Below are positions 42,808-50,599 of a stretch of 64,000 bases of DNA, piece by piece. The notes beneath the pieces were generated by a model. It saw only the letters and a program-made list of their open reading frames with translations. It was not told the origin of the DNA and did no database searches. Made by a program: the position numbers and the translations under genes. The first letter of the stretch is position 1. The number at the start of each line of letters is the position of its first letter. The DNA comes from DATBLE01 sp963764565. Lineage in GTDB: Bacteria > Actinomycetota > Thermoleophilia > Gaiellales > Gaiellaceae. Location of the stretch: the NCBI GenBank assembly GCA_963764565.1, contig CAVXTD010000046.1, positions 46,533-110,532 of the forward strand, written 5' to 3'.

Positions 42808-43931
42808 CAGCCGCTGCGCAGCACGTCGACGATCTGCTCGCGGTCCTCGTCGGTGACCCACCACCCGCAGGGCAGGTGCAGCATCCGGCCGGCGAAGTCG
42901 TCCAGCCCCGGCAACTCCGTGCGGGAGCCTGCGAAGACGGAATGGAGGTCGTTGCGGCGGTGGACGGTCCCCGCTGCGATGCCGTGCTCCGAGAGCAGCC
43001 GCACGAGCTCCATTCGCCGCTCGACGAGGATCGTGTACAGCCAGTAGGAGGGCTCGGCGGCCTCGTCCCAGGCGCAGAGCTCGATCCCGTCGGCGCCGGC
43101 GAGCTCGCGGTCGAAGAAGCGGCCGTTCTCGACGTGGCGCGCGATCACCGGCTCGATGTGGTCGAGCGCGACGAGCCCGATCGTCGCCGCGACGTTGTTC
43201 ATGTTGTACTTGAACCCGACGAGCTCGACGTCGACCTCCGTCCGGGTGGCGCCGCGGTCGATGCCGAACCACCGCACGAGCCGTGCGCGCCGGTCGTCGT
43301 CTGGCCGCTGCAGGGTCAGCATGCCGCCGTCGACGGTCGTCATGTGCTTGATCGCCTGAAGCGAGAACACGACGAAGCGCGAATGCGTTCCGACGGGCCG
43401 GCCGCCGTAAGTTGCGCCGAGGGCGTGAGCCGCGTCCTCGATGAGCGGCACGCCGGCGTCCTCGGCCACCGCCGTCAGACGCGCGAGCGACACGGGGATG
43501 CCCCCGTAGTGAACGGCGAGGATCGCTTTCGTTCTCGCGGTGATCCGCTCGGCCACAGAAGCCGGGTCGATGTTCCCGTTCCGGGGATCGACGTCCGCCC
43601 AGACGACATCGGCCCCGGCGTGCAGGATCGTCATGTTCGTCGGCTCGGCCGTCATCGCCGTCGTCACGACCTCGTCTCCGGGCCCGACACCCGCGAGCAG
43701 CAGCGCTGTGTGCAGCGCCGCCGTCCCCGACGAGAGCGCAGCGGCGTACGGGGCCCCGACCCGGTCGGCGAACCGCTGCTCGAACTCCGCGACGGGTGGT
43801 CCTTCCCCGATCTGCCCCGAGTAGAGCACCGCCTCGAGCGCCGGCATCAGCGCCTCGCGCGGAGGCATGAAGACCTTGAAGAGCGGGACCGACCGCTCGA
43901 CGGCGACGTCAGAACTTCGCGAACTCGCCAC
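42804..43931 (-). CDS. DegT/DnrJ/EryC1-family sugar aminotransferase
   Basis: 375 residues from GTG 43931, overlapping the dehydratase stop by 23 nt. VPLFKVFMPPREALMPALEA, LSSGTAALHTALLLAGVGPG, LIEDAAHALGATYGG and FSLQAIKHMTTVDGG with the Schiff-base Lys are all present. C-terminus PCGWWVTDEDREQIVDVL parallels PSGWWVGDADRERIAGQI of the next gene, confirming that the two are tandem paralogues. Following a UDP-GlcNAc 4,6-dehydratase-like gene, it plausibly transaminates the 4-keto-6-deoxy product at C4 as PseC does (inference). Confidence 0.85.
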   Translation of the reverse strand: MASSRSSDVAVERSVPLFKVFMPPREALMPALEAVLYSGQIGEGPPVAEFEQRFADRVGAPYAAALSSGTAALHTALLLAGVGPGDEVVTTAMTAEPTNMTILHAGADVVWADVDPRNGNIDPASVAERITARTKAILAVHYGGIPVSLARLTAVAEDAGVPLIEDAAHALGATYGGRPVGTHSRFVVFSLQAIKHMTTVDGGMLTLQRPDDDRRARLVRWFGIDRGATRTEVDVELVGFKYNMNNVAATIGLVALDHIEPVIARHVENGRFFDRELAGADGIELCAWDEAAEPSYWLYTILVERRMELVRLLSEHGIAAGTVHRRNDLHSVFAGSRTELPGLDDFAGRMLHLPCGWWVTDEDREQIVDVLRSGW

Positions 43932-44916
43932 CGAGCATCTCCATCTTCTCGAACTCCCGATCCGACTCGGCGATCAGCTCGCGGATCCGATCGAGATCGA
44001 CCAACTGGTCGGCAGAGCTGTACTCGATCCCCAGGTCCTCCCGGCCCTCCGCCGGCGCGGCGTGGATCCGGTAGTAGTCGCCCAGGTCCTCGACCCGGCC
44101 GAGCTCTTCCTCGGAAACGAGGATCTCGTCGATCTTCTCGCCCGGCAGAACGCCGATCACCTCGTAGTCGAGCTCCACCCCCGCCGCGTCGGCGAGCACG
44201 CGCGCAATGTCGACCACGCGGGCCGAGGGCGCCTTCCGAACGAAGACCTCGCTGCCCTGAGAGACTTCGGCCGCGAAGAGTACGAGGTCGATCGCATTCT
44301 CGAGCGTGAGCAGGAAGCGGGTCATGCGAACGTCCGTGATCGTCAGCTGCTTGCCCCGGGCGAGCTGGCCGCGGAAGAACGGTACGACGGAGCCGCGCGA
44401 ACGGAGCACGTTGCCGTAGCGGACGACGGAAAAGCGCGTTCTGCCGGCCGTCCTCCCATCGTTCGCACGCAGGAAGATCCGCTCTTGGAGCGCCTTGGTC
44501 ATGCCCATGACATTGACGGGCTTGACGGCCTTGTCCGTGCTGATCGCGACTACCGTCTCGACGTCGTGGCGAAGGGCCGCCTCGGCGACGTTGCGCGCGC
44601 CGGACACGTTCGTCTTGACGGCCTCCATCGGAAACTGCTCGCACGTCGGTACTTGCTTCAGCGCGGCTGCCTGAATGACGATGTCGACCCCGGCCACCGC
44701 GTCGTCTACGGCTCGCGCGTCCCGGATGTCCCCGATCACGAGCGAGAGGTCCGGCCGGTTGCCGTAGAAGATCCGCATGTCGTATTGCTTCTTCTCGTCG
44801 CGACTGAGCACGCGCACCTCGCCTACGCCAAGGTCGAGCAGGCGGTGGACGATGAAGTTCCCGAAGGAGCCCGTGCCACCGGTGACGAGGATGCGCTTCT
44901 CGCTCAGGCCGGTCAT
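43909..44916 (-). CDS. CapD/PseB-like UDP-sugar 4,6-dehydratase/epimerase
   Basis: 335 residues. KRILVTGGTGSFGNFIVHRL is the NAD-binding Rossmann motif; LKQVPTCEQFPMEAVKTNV and VVAISTDKAVKPVNVMGMTK match the PseB/CapD subfamily, where Met replaces the usual catalytic Tyr of SDRs (MxxxK). RKAPSARVVDIARVL and GVLPGEKIDEILVSEEE complete the family. PseB-type enzymes convert UDP-GlcNAc to a 4-keto-6-deoxy sugar, the first step of pseudaminic-type acids. The start overlaps the upstream GT stop (ATGA), and the aminotransferase follows. Confidence 0.85.
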   Translation of the reverse strand: MTGLSEKRILVTGGTGSFGNFIVHRLLDLGVGEVRVLSRDEKKQYDMRIFYGNRPDLSLVIGDIRDARAVDDAVAGVDIVIQAAALKQVPTCEQFPMEAVKTNVSGARNVAEAALRHDVETVVAISTDKAVKPVNVMGMTKALQERIFLRANDGRTAGRTRFSVVRYGNVLRSRGSVVPFFRGQLARGKQLTITDVRMTRFLLTLENAIDLVLFAAEVSQGSEVFVRKAPSARVVDIARVLADAAGVELDYEVIGVLPGEKIDEILVSEEELGRVEDLGDYYRIHAAPAEGREDLGIEYSSADQLVDLDRIRELIAESDREFEKMEMLGGEFAKF

Positions 44917-45884
44917 GGGAACTGTGCGAGAACCTCGCGCACGCGGTCCAGGTCGGTGGCGAGCGCCGGTGCCCCGCGAAGGTGGAGCGCGAAAGGCTCA
45001 CCTCGCCACATGAACTCCTCGCACCCCAGAGCGGCCGTATCGGCGTAGCCGCGAGCAGCGAAGCCCTCGTCCGTGAAGAAGCCCGGCCGCTTCGGAAGCA
45101 GGCAATACCGATCGGGCAGAACCTTCTCGAGCACGCGCTGCTTCGGCGGGCTCAGCTTGCGCCGCAGATGCTCGGGACGCACCACAGGCTGCACGCATTC
45201 CGAGCGAGTGATCCCACGATAGTGGCGGTAGACGCGGAACCCGGTGTCCAGGGAGAGATCGCCCTCGAGGCGGAACGCGTACCTCTTGCGAAGGTAGCTC
45301 GCGAGGAGGGCGTCGAACCAGCTTCGCCGGCCGGCGTAGGGAGCCGGCTCGGTCTCAGGTGTCCAATCGAGCTCCGCCACGTCGACGCTCCGCGTGTCGA
45401 CGATGAGACACACTGCGCAGGGGAAGTACCGATACTTGGACACGGAGCGGGGGTGATGGGGCACTCCGAAGAACGACAGATCCTCGCGCTCCATCTGCTC
45501 GAGAACCTCCCGGATCCAGTCTCGTCTGACGATGAAGCAATCCGGATCGAGGTAGAGGAGATAGCGAGTGTCGAGGCGACTCGATGCGACCGCCAGCCCG
45601 AGTGCGTGGTGGTAACTCGCGCGCATCTTCGAGTCGTGGAGGCTCTCGGGAAGCTCTGGACCCTCGAGCATCTCGAACGCCAGGTGTTCTCGCCCCCGCA
45701 GATCTTCCTCCTGAAGAGGGCGGTTTCGAATCATGCGCCACACCGGGCGCACGTCGTTCAGCCGCTCCGTCAGCTCCATGTTGAGCTCGAGCAGTGGCCT
45801 ATCGCCGAACGTAACCACGCAAATCGTCAACTCGGCGGCGCCGAGACCGTCGTGAGTAACGGTGCCCATGGCCGTCGCCGTCAT
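44913..45884 (-). CDS. GT-A glycosyltransferase-like protein
   Basis: 323 residues from ATG 45884, with a TAGGCT element 9 nt upstream. The N-terminal ELTICVVTFGDRPLLELNME strand and LDTRYLLYLDPDCFIVRRDW with a DxD-like metal motif indicate a GT2-like GT-A fold. FFGVPHHPRSVSKYRYFPCA and SLDTGFRVYRHYR are further conserved-looking blocks, and AFVHL-type closing is seen as PFALHLRGAPALA. Donor unknown. First gene of the minus operon that runs through the dehydratase, two aminotransferases and the acetyltransferase, so this unit may make and attach one amino sugar. Confidence 0.7.
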   Translation of the reverse strand: MTATAMGTVTHDGLGAAELTICVVTFGDRPLLELNMELTERLNDVRPVWRMIRNRPLQEEDLRGREHLAFEMLEGPELPESLHDSKMRASYHHALGLAVASSRLDTRYLLYLDPDCFIVRRDWIREVLEQMEREDLSFFGVPHHPRSVSKYRYFPCAVCLIVDTRSVDVAELDWTPETEPAPYAGRRSWFDALLASYLRKRYAFRLEGDLSLDTGFRVYRHYRGITRSECVQPVVRPEHLRRKLSPPKQRVLEKVLPDRYCLLPKRPGFFTDEGFAARGYADTAALGCEEFMWRGEPFALHLRGAPALATDLDRVREVLAQFP

Positions 45885-45893
45885 CGTGACGCC

Positions 45894-45899
45894 AGCCTA
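45894..45899 (-). promoter_or_regulatory. TAGGCT -10-like element (minus strand)
   Basis: Minus-strand TAGGCT lies 9 nt before the ATG at 45884. Confidence 0.45.
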
Positions 45900-45929
45900 G
45901 CCCACCGCCGCCACGGAAGAGCCTGTGGC

Positions 45930-45935
45930 TAGGCT
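45930..45935 (+). promoter_or_regulatory. TAGGCT -10-like element
   Basis: TAGGCT is followed by 6 nt and the ATG of a small basic ORF at 45942; it is the main evidence that this ORF is real. Confidence 0.5.
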
Positions 45936-45941
45936 CTCGCG

Positions 45942-46217
45942 ATGCACTACCGGGTCTTCGCGCGTAGGCTCGGGTCGCGATTCTTGCGGCTGCTCAAGAT
46001 CGCACGCAAGGTCCTTCGGCGCTCGCGAAAGCGGCTTCTCCGGACCGCGGTCGCGAAGGTCGCACGGAGATGGACGGGACGCGCGGCTCAGAGGCTCTTT
46101 TGGCGCCCCGTGCTGCGCGTGATCACACGCCCGGGGAATCCGCGCGACCGACTGCTTCGCGCCGGCCCCGGCGGAGGCCCGGAAGATCTCAGCCGGACGC
46201 AGATGAGACGGCTCTAG
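45942..46217 (+). CDS. Small Arg-rich hypothetical protein
   Basis: 91 residues, very basic, with about a quarter Arg (RRLGSRFLRLLKIARKVLRR, VARRWTGRAAQRLFWRPVLR). No domain recognised. An amphipathic basic helix of this kind could bind membrane phospholipid or nucleic acid. The start codon lies 6 nt after a TAGGCT element, the spacing used by clear genes here, and the ORF fills an otherwise empty 330-nt gap between two minus-strand operons; its last 4 nt overlap the convergent FkbM gene. Without those two points it would be dismissed. Confidence 0.45.
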   Translation: MHYRVFARRLGSRFLRLLKIARKVLRRSRKRLLRTAVAKVARRWTGRAAQRLFWRPVLRVITRPGNPRDRLLRAGPGGGPEDLSRTQMRRL

Positions 46218-47587
46218 TAGTACTCAGGAGCGCCAGGCGATCCGCCTATGCCGCCACCGGTCAGGACGAGCCGGTCCCGGCCGGATGCTCGAATCGCGAG
46301 CAGATCGGTCGTCCGCGTCCCAACCGACGCCAAGAGGCCGTCGAGGTCCGTTCGGAGGCGCCGTTCGGTGCGGAGGTCGGCAAAGTGAGTGTACCCGGCG
46401 AAGATTCGGAGCAGCGATGCCGCTGCCTCTCGACGATACCCGCGTAGCGCGGTTACGACCGGGACGCCGGCGTCAAGAAGGACGGATGCGCCGGCCAATA
46501 CCTTCAACTCGTGCCTGGGCGTGTCGATCCAGAGGAGCCCGACGTCGCCCGGGTTGACGACGCCCCCCGCGACGAGCTCGTCGAGCGTCACCGCCGAGAC
46601 GGTGACGGTGCTGGCCGCGGCGCCCGGCAGCATCGACGCGACCGCGTGCTTGCCGCTGCTCGAAGGCGACAGGACCAGCAGCCTCTCTCCGGTGCTATTC
46701 GACGCCGCAACCTCGAGCACCGAGACGACCGGCTCGAGGCAGTTCTCGAGGACGTTCAGGCGCAGCGTGTGGGCGTTGACCGGCGCGGGCTCGAGCGCGA
46801 TTGCGCGCGCGAAATCGTGGCGTGCGAGCGCGGCCACCGTCGTCGTGCCGATGTTCGCGCCGACGTCGACGAACGTTGAGCCGGCGTGCGTCAGCCCGGC
46901 CTGCTCGAGCAGGCGCACCGCCGTTGCGAGACAGCGCATGTCTCCGCGGGCCCTCCTCGCGAACAGCCCGCTTCCGAGCGCCTTGTCCTCCGTCCTGATG
47001 AAGAACCGCTGGTCGTCGGCCTCGACGGCCACGTACGGCGTCAGCGCGGCCGCCTCCCGAAAGAAGCGCCTCCTCGCCCTCAACTCCTCGCTTGCGGCCG
47101 CGAACGCCCGAGCCGAGGCGTCGCCCCCTCTGAGACCGGCAACCTCCACGTGCGGCTGGAGCAGCCCAGGTAGCGCCCAGCCTCTCGTCCGCGTCAGCGC
47201 GAACGCTGCTGTGACCGAGACGAGGAGACCGTTCAACACGTAGCCGAGGTCGCTCTCAGCCACGGCGGAATACGGGAGCGCCGAAAGCAGAAGCACCGCA
47301 ACGAACCAACCTCTGCGGATACCTGGCCCGCGGGTCGGCAACTTGTCGAACCCGCGCGCGGCAGCCCAGCCGGCGAGCGTCAACCACGCCAGAGCCATGA
47401 CCACGTATCCGCCGTCGCTGAAGCTGTTGTGGTCGGTCAGCAGCCTCGTCAGGGCATCGAGAGTGCCGATTGCGGCAAGCGCGAGCGCCAGGGCGACCCA
47501 TGAGGTGAATCCGGCGGCACAGGCGAGAATGTGCTCGCGCCGCTTCGAACGTCCGGTTCGCGTGAGCAACCGCGAAATCGTACCCAA
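46214..47587 (-). CDS. FkbM methyltransferase with four N-terminal membrane segments
   Basis: 457 residues from a TTG at 47587, in frame just after the SDR stop. The first 140 residues contain four hydrophobic segments (SWVALALALAAIGTL, YVVMALAWLTLAGWAA, WFVAVLLLSALPYSAV, LNGLLVSVTAAFAL). The rest is FkbM: FFREAAALTPYVAVEADDQ, TFVDVGANIGTTTVAALARH, IALEPAPVNAHTLRLNVLEN, LLWIDTPRHELKVLAGASVL. This would be a membrane-bound SAM methyltransferase acting at the inner face, perhaps on a lipid-linked glycan. FkbM proteins are normally soluble; the fusion is unusual. The start could be a later TTG, but the hydrophobic region is in frame and coding-like. Confidence 0.72.
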   Translation of the reverse strand: MGTISRLLTRTGRSKRREHILACAAGFTSWVALALALAAIGTLDALTRLLTDHNSFSDGGYVVMALAWLTLAGWAAARGFDKLPTRGPGIRRGWFVAVLLLSALPYSAVAESDLGYVLNGLLVSVTAAFALTRTRGWALPGLLQPHVEVAGLRGGDASARAFAAASEELRARRRFFREAAALTPYVAVEADDQRFFIRTEDKALGSGLFARRARGDMRCLATAVRLLEQAGLTHAGSTFVDVGANIGTTTVAALARHDFARAIALEPAPVNAHTLRLNVLENCLEPVVSVLEVAASNSTGERLLVLSPSSSGKHAVASMLPGAAASTVTVSAVTLDELVAGGVVNPGDVGLLWIDTPRHELKVLAGASVLLDAGVPVVTALRGYRREAAASLLRIFAGYTHFADLRTERRLRTDLDGLLASVGTRTTDLLAIRASGRDRLVLTGGGIGGSPGAPEYY

Positions 47588-47595
47588 GTGTCCAA

Positions 47596-48322
47596 CTAGG
47601 CCGTGAATCCTCCGTCGACACGGAGCTCGTGTCCAGTCACGTACCGCGACGCGTCCGAGGCGAGGAAGAGCAGCGGCCCGACGAGGTCCTCGGGCTCCGC
47701 CATCCTGCCCGAGCGGGACGCGCTCCGAGTACTTGCGCACGAACTCCGCGATCCTGGCTCGCCGCGAACGCCGCCCGGCGAGAGGGCGTTCACCCGCACG
47801 CCGTGCGGCCCCCAGAGCCGGGCGAAGTAGCGGGTCAGGTTGACGACCGCCGCCTTCGAGGCGCCGTAGGCGGCCGGCTTCGTGAACGGCGGGTCGAGGT
47901 GGTCGTAGAAGGACGGGATCGGCGCGATCGAGGCGTACAGCGAGCCGATGTTGACGATCGAGCCGCGACCGGCACGCGCACATCGCCTGCCCGAACACCT
48001 GCGTCGCGTTGTAGACGCCGGCGACGTTGACGTCGAGCGTCCGCTTGAACGGCGCGTCGCCGGCCGGCCCGGGCGGAACGTCGATGCCGGCGTTGTTGAC
48101 GAGGACCGACGGTGCTCCGTGCTCGTCCTGCACCCGGGCGAGCGCGCGCTCGAGCGAGGCGCGGTCGGTGACGTCGGCACGGAGCACGCCCTCGGCCTCG
48201 CGCAGGTCGAGCCCGACGACCGTCGCGCCCGCCCCGGCAAGCGCCTCGACCCATACGGGGCCGAGGATTCCGAGCGCTCCGGTGACGATCGCGACGCGGC
48301 CCGCGAGGGCGTCAGCGCTCAT
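47596..48322 (-). pseudogene. SDR-family oxidoreductase, frameshifted
   Basis: From ATG 48322: ADALAGRVAIVTGALGILG with the TGxxxGxG NAD motif, VLVNNAGIDVPPGPAGDAPF with NNAG, then breaks near 47970 to GSIVNIGSLYASIAPIP and YGASKAAVVNLTRYFA (catalytic YxxxK), near 47750 to ARIAEFVRKYSERVPLG, and near 47715 to RMAEPEDLVGPLLFLASDAS, ending GHELRVDGGFTA. All elements of a classical SDR are present once three single-base shifts are repaired. An SDR next to a nonulosonate synthase recalls PtmA-like enzymes of legionaminate loci (inference). Its start overlaps the synthase stop by 11 nt. Confidence 0.7.
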
Positions 48323-49425
48323 CGTCGGCGTGCGCGGGCACGCGCGCCGGCTCGAGCGTCCCCGGCAGCAGCTCCTCGAGATCGTCGAACGTGAGCGCGG
48401 CGTCCTCGGCGAGCGGGTGACGGAGCGTCCGGCCGATCACCGCGTCGAGCTCGTACGGCGGCAGCCCGTCGCCCGGCGACTTCAGCGCCAGGTCCTCTCG
48501 GCGGAGCACGTGGCCGGCAGGGAGGGTCGCGCGGCGACGATCTTCTTGCCCATCTTCGTGATCGGGTCGGCCTCGCTCGGGTAAGGAGTCTTCGTTCCGT
48601 CTCCGAGCGCGACGCGTGTCCGCCGGAGGTCGCGCACGAGCTTGCGCAGCCCGACGGGCTCGAGCGAGAACCGGTGGTCGGTGCCCTTCATCGCGCGGTT
48701 GAGCGTGAAGTGCTTCTCGACGATCCGGCCGCCGAGCACGTAGGCGGCGACGGGCATCGCGATTCCGTTGTCGTGGCCCGGAGTAGCCGACGACGACCTC
48801 CGGGAAAGAGCTGCCGGTAGGTGTCGATCACGCGCAGGTCGAGCTCCGCCCACTCCGCCGGATACCCGGCGGTGCACTGGAGCAGCGCGACGTGCGGGTT
48901 GATCTCGGCGACCGCCTCGTAGGCTCGGCGGACGTCGTCGAGCGTGCCCCCGCCGGTGGAGACGATCATCGGCTTGCCGATCTCGGCGACGGCGCGGAGG
49001 AGCGGCGTGTTCGTCAGGTCGCCCGAGGCGATCTTGTAGGCGGGCATGTCGAGATCGGCGAGCAGCTCCGCGCTCGCGAAGTCGAAGGCGGTGGCGAAGA
49101 AGGTGATCCCGAGCTCGGTCGCGTAGGCCCTCAGCTCCTGGTACTCGGCGCGGCCGAACTCGAGCGCCTCACGGTGCAGCCCGTAGGTCGGGCCGTAGCT
49201 GTTCTCGTTCTCGTACGGCTTGTTGAAGAACTCGCGCGTGTAGAGCGACCGGTTGTCGCGCTTCTGGAGCTTGACCGCACTGGCGCCGCAGCGCGCCGCT
49301 TCGGCGAAGAGCTGCTTCGCCTTCTCGAGCGAGCCCTGGTGGTTGTGCCCGATCTCGGCGATCACCCAGCAATCGGTGTCGTCGGCGATCCGGACGCCGT
49401 CGATCGTCAGCTCGCGCGCCCTCAC
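48312..49425 (-). pseudogene. Second nonulosonate (NeuB/LegI-type) synthase, frameshifted
   Basis: GTG start at 49425. Motifs: CWVIAEIGHNHQGSLEKAKQ, SAVKLQKRDNRSLYT, GITFFATAFDFASAELL, AYKIASGDLTNTPLL, MIVSTGGGTLDDVR, LLQCTAGYPAEWAEL; after two one-base insertions near 48780-48805, GHDNGIAMPVAAYVLGG and IVEKHFTLNRAMKGTDH; after another near 48525, a SAF domain (LPAGHVLRREDLALKSPGDG, PPYELDAVIGRTL). It condenses PEP with an N-acyl hexose-type substrate. It differs clearly from the neuB at 14 kb, so a second 9-carbon acid is likely. The two G insertions within 25 nt are easier to explain by assembly error than by decay. Confidence 0.72.
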
Positions 49426-49500
49426 GGCGGATAAGCGTAGCTCAAGCGGGAGTCGCCCCACCGTTCGTGGCCGGCCCGGATCCGCCAGGGCCACTGGCAT

Positions 49501-49645
49501 GATGGCGAGCGTGATCCGAGCCGACGACTACGACAAGCACAGCTGCCCCGTCATCCGTCGTGCGCACGACACCTACCTGGCCGAGGTCGACGACGTTCAG
49601 TCGTGGAACCCGCGCACGAAGCAACTCGAGATTGCCGCGCGATGA
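49501..49645 (+). pseudogene. C-terminal remnant of a TylF-type methyltransferase
   Basis: Reads SVIRADDYDKHSCPVIRRAH then DDVQSWNPRTKQLEIAAR. This matches the end of the intact methyltransferase that follows (GVIVVDDYIGSDAGGVRP ... DTWNPNTKQLVLVKR). Only about 45 residues remain; the SAM-binding part is missing and the region upstream belongs to the oppositely oriented synthase. Its TGA overlaps the ATG of the intact gene (ATGA), so the remnant may now serve as an upstream reading frame. Confidence 0.6.
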
Positions 49646-50457
49646 GCCCTTCGCCCAAGCGCCCCACCGCGGGTTTTGCCCGACGAGCCCTGCGAGCCCT
49701 GCGTACGGATCCCCAAATCGTGCGGAGCATGCGCGTGATCGAGAAGGAAATGACTGCCCTCCGCAAGCAGCTTGCGGCGGCCGCGCCCCGCGAGCTTCCC
49801 TACGACGAGCCGGCGTTCCTCGAGGCGGCCGGCCGGGTCAAGGGCATTGGCCGGACGATGCTGGGTCGCGACCGGCTCTGGATCTTCTGGCAGGCGGCGC
49901 GCAACGTGGCGCTGCTCGAAGGAGCGGCGGCCGAAGTCGGCACGTTCCGCGGCGGCACCGCCTACTTCATCGCCTCCTCGCTGCTCGAGCACGCCGGGCA
50001 CGAGGTGCGCATGGAGGTGATCGACACGTTCGAGGGCCACCCATCCGGGCGGATCTCCGAGCACGACAGCGATATCCACCGGGAGGCAGGCCTGTTCACC
50101 GAGACGAGCTACGAGGACGTCGCTGCCTACCTCTCAGTGTTCGGGCTGGTCACGGTGCACAAGGGCGAGTTCGCCAAGGTCAAGCCGACTCTGGCCGACC
50201 AGCGCTACCGCCTGGTGCACGTCGACACCGACCTGTACGAGCCGACGCTCGACTGCCTCGACTACTTCGGCAACCGGCTCGTCGACGGAGGAGTGATCGT
50301 CGTCGACGACTACATCGGCTCCGACGCCGGCGGCGTGCGACCCGCCGTCGACCGCTTTCTCACCGCCACAGACCGGTTCGACACGTGGAACCCGAACACG
50401 AAGCAGCTCGTGCTTGTGAAGCGGGCTATCCGGCCCGCCTCGCTCCTCCGACCTTGA
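49642..50457 (+). CDS. TylF/MycF-type O-methyltransferase
   Basis: 271 residues from ATG 49642. VKGIGRTMLGRDRLWIFWQ, AAEVGTFRGGTAYFIASSLL (SAM motif I), MEVIDTFEGHPSGR, YRLVHVDTDLYEPTLDCLDY and GGVIVVDDYIGSDAGGVRPA with the metal-binding acidic residues define the macrocin-O-methyltransferase family, which methylates sugar hydroxyls in a metal-dependent way. It probably decorates the glycan. A duplicate remnant lies directly upstream. A GC-rich hairpin follows at 50474-50506. Confidence 0.85.
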   Translation: MSPSPKRPTAGFARRALRALRTDPQIVRSMRVIEKEMTALRKQLAAAAPRELPYDEPAFLEAAGRVKGIGRTMLGRDRLWIFWQAARNVALLEGAAAEVGTFRGGTAYFIASSLLEHAGHEVRMEVIDTFEGHPSGRISEHDSDIHREAGLFTETSYEDVAAYLSVFGLVTVHKGEFAKVKPTLADQRYRLVHVDTDLYEPTLDCLDYFGNRLVDGGVIVVDDYIGSDAGGVRPAVDRFLTATDRFDTWNPNTKQLVLVKRAIRPASLLRP

Positions 50458-50473
50458 GCGGACGGCGAGGCCT

Positions 50474-50506
50474 CGCAGGCCGCCGCGGGCCGGACCTCGG
50501 CCTGCG
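50474..50506 (+). terminator. GC-rich hairpin after the TylF-type gene
   Basis: CGCAGGCCG (50474-50482) pairs with CGGCCTGCG (50498-50506) around a 15-nt loop, 17 nt after the stop and between convergent genes. There is no T tract, so intrinsic termination is only possible, not shown. Confidence 0.35.
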
Positions 50507-50599
50507 TGGCGGGCACGGCTCTCGGCGTCGACACTCTTCCTCTCGCTCGCCTTCCTCGTCGTGCCGGGAGCACAGGGCCGTCGCGCGGCGGTGGCGGGC

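Noticed and set aside
46214..48322. A single 702-residue SDR plus FkbM fusion protein
   Set aside because: The join exists only because a frameshift in the SDR removes its normal stop; the repaired SDR ends at 47596 with a standard C-terminus (DGGFTA).
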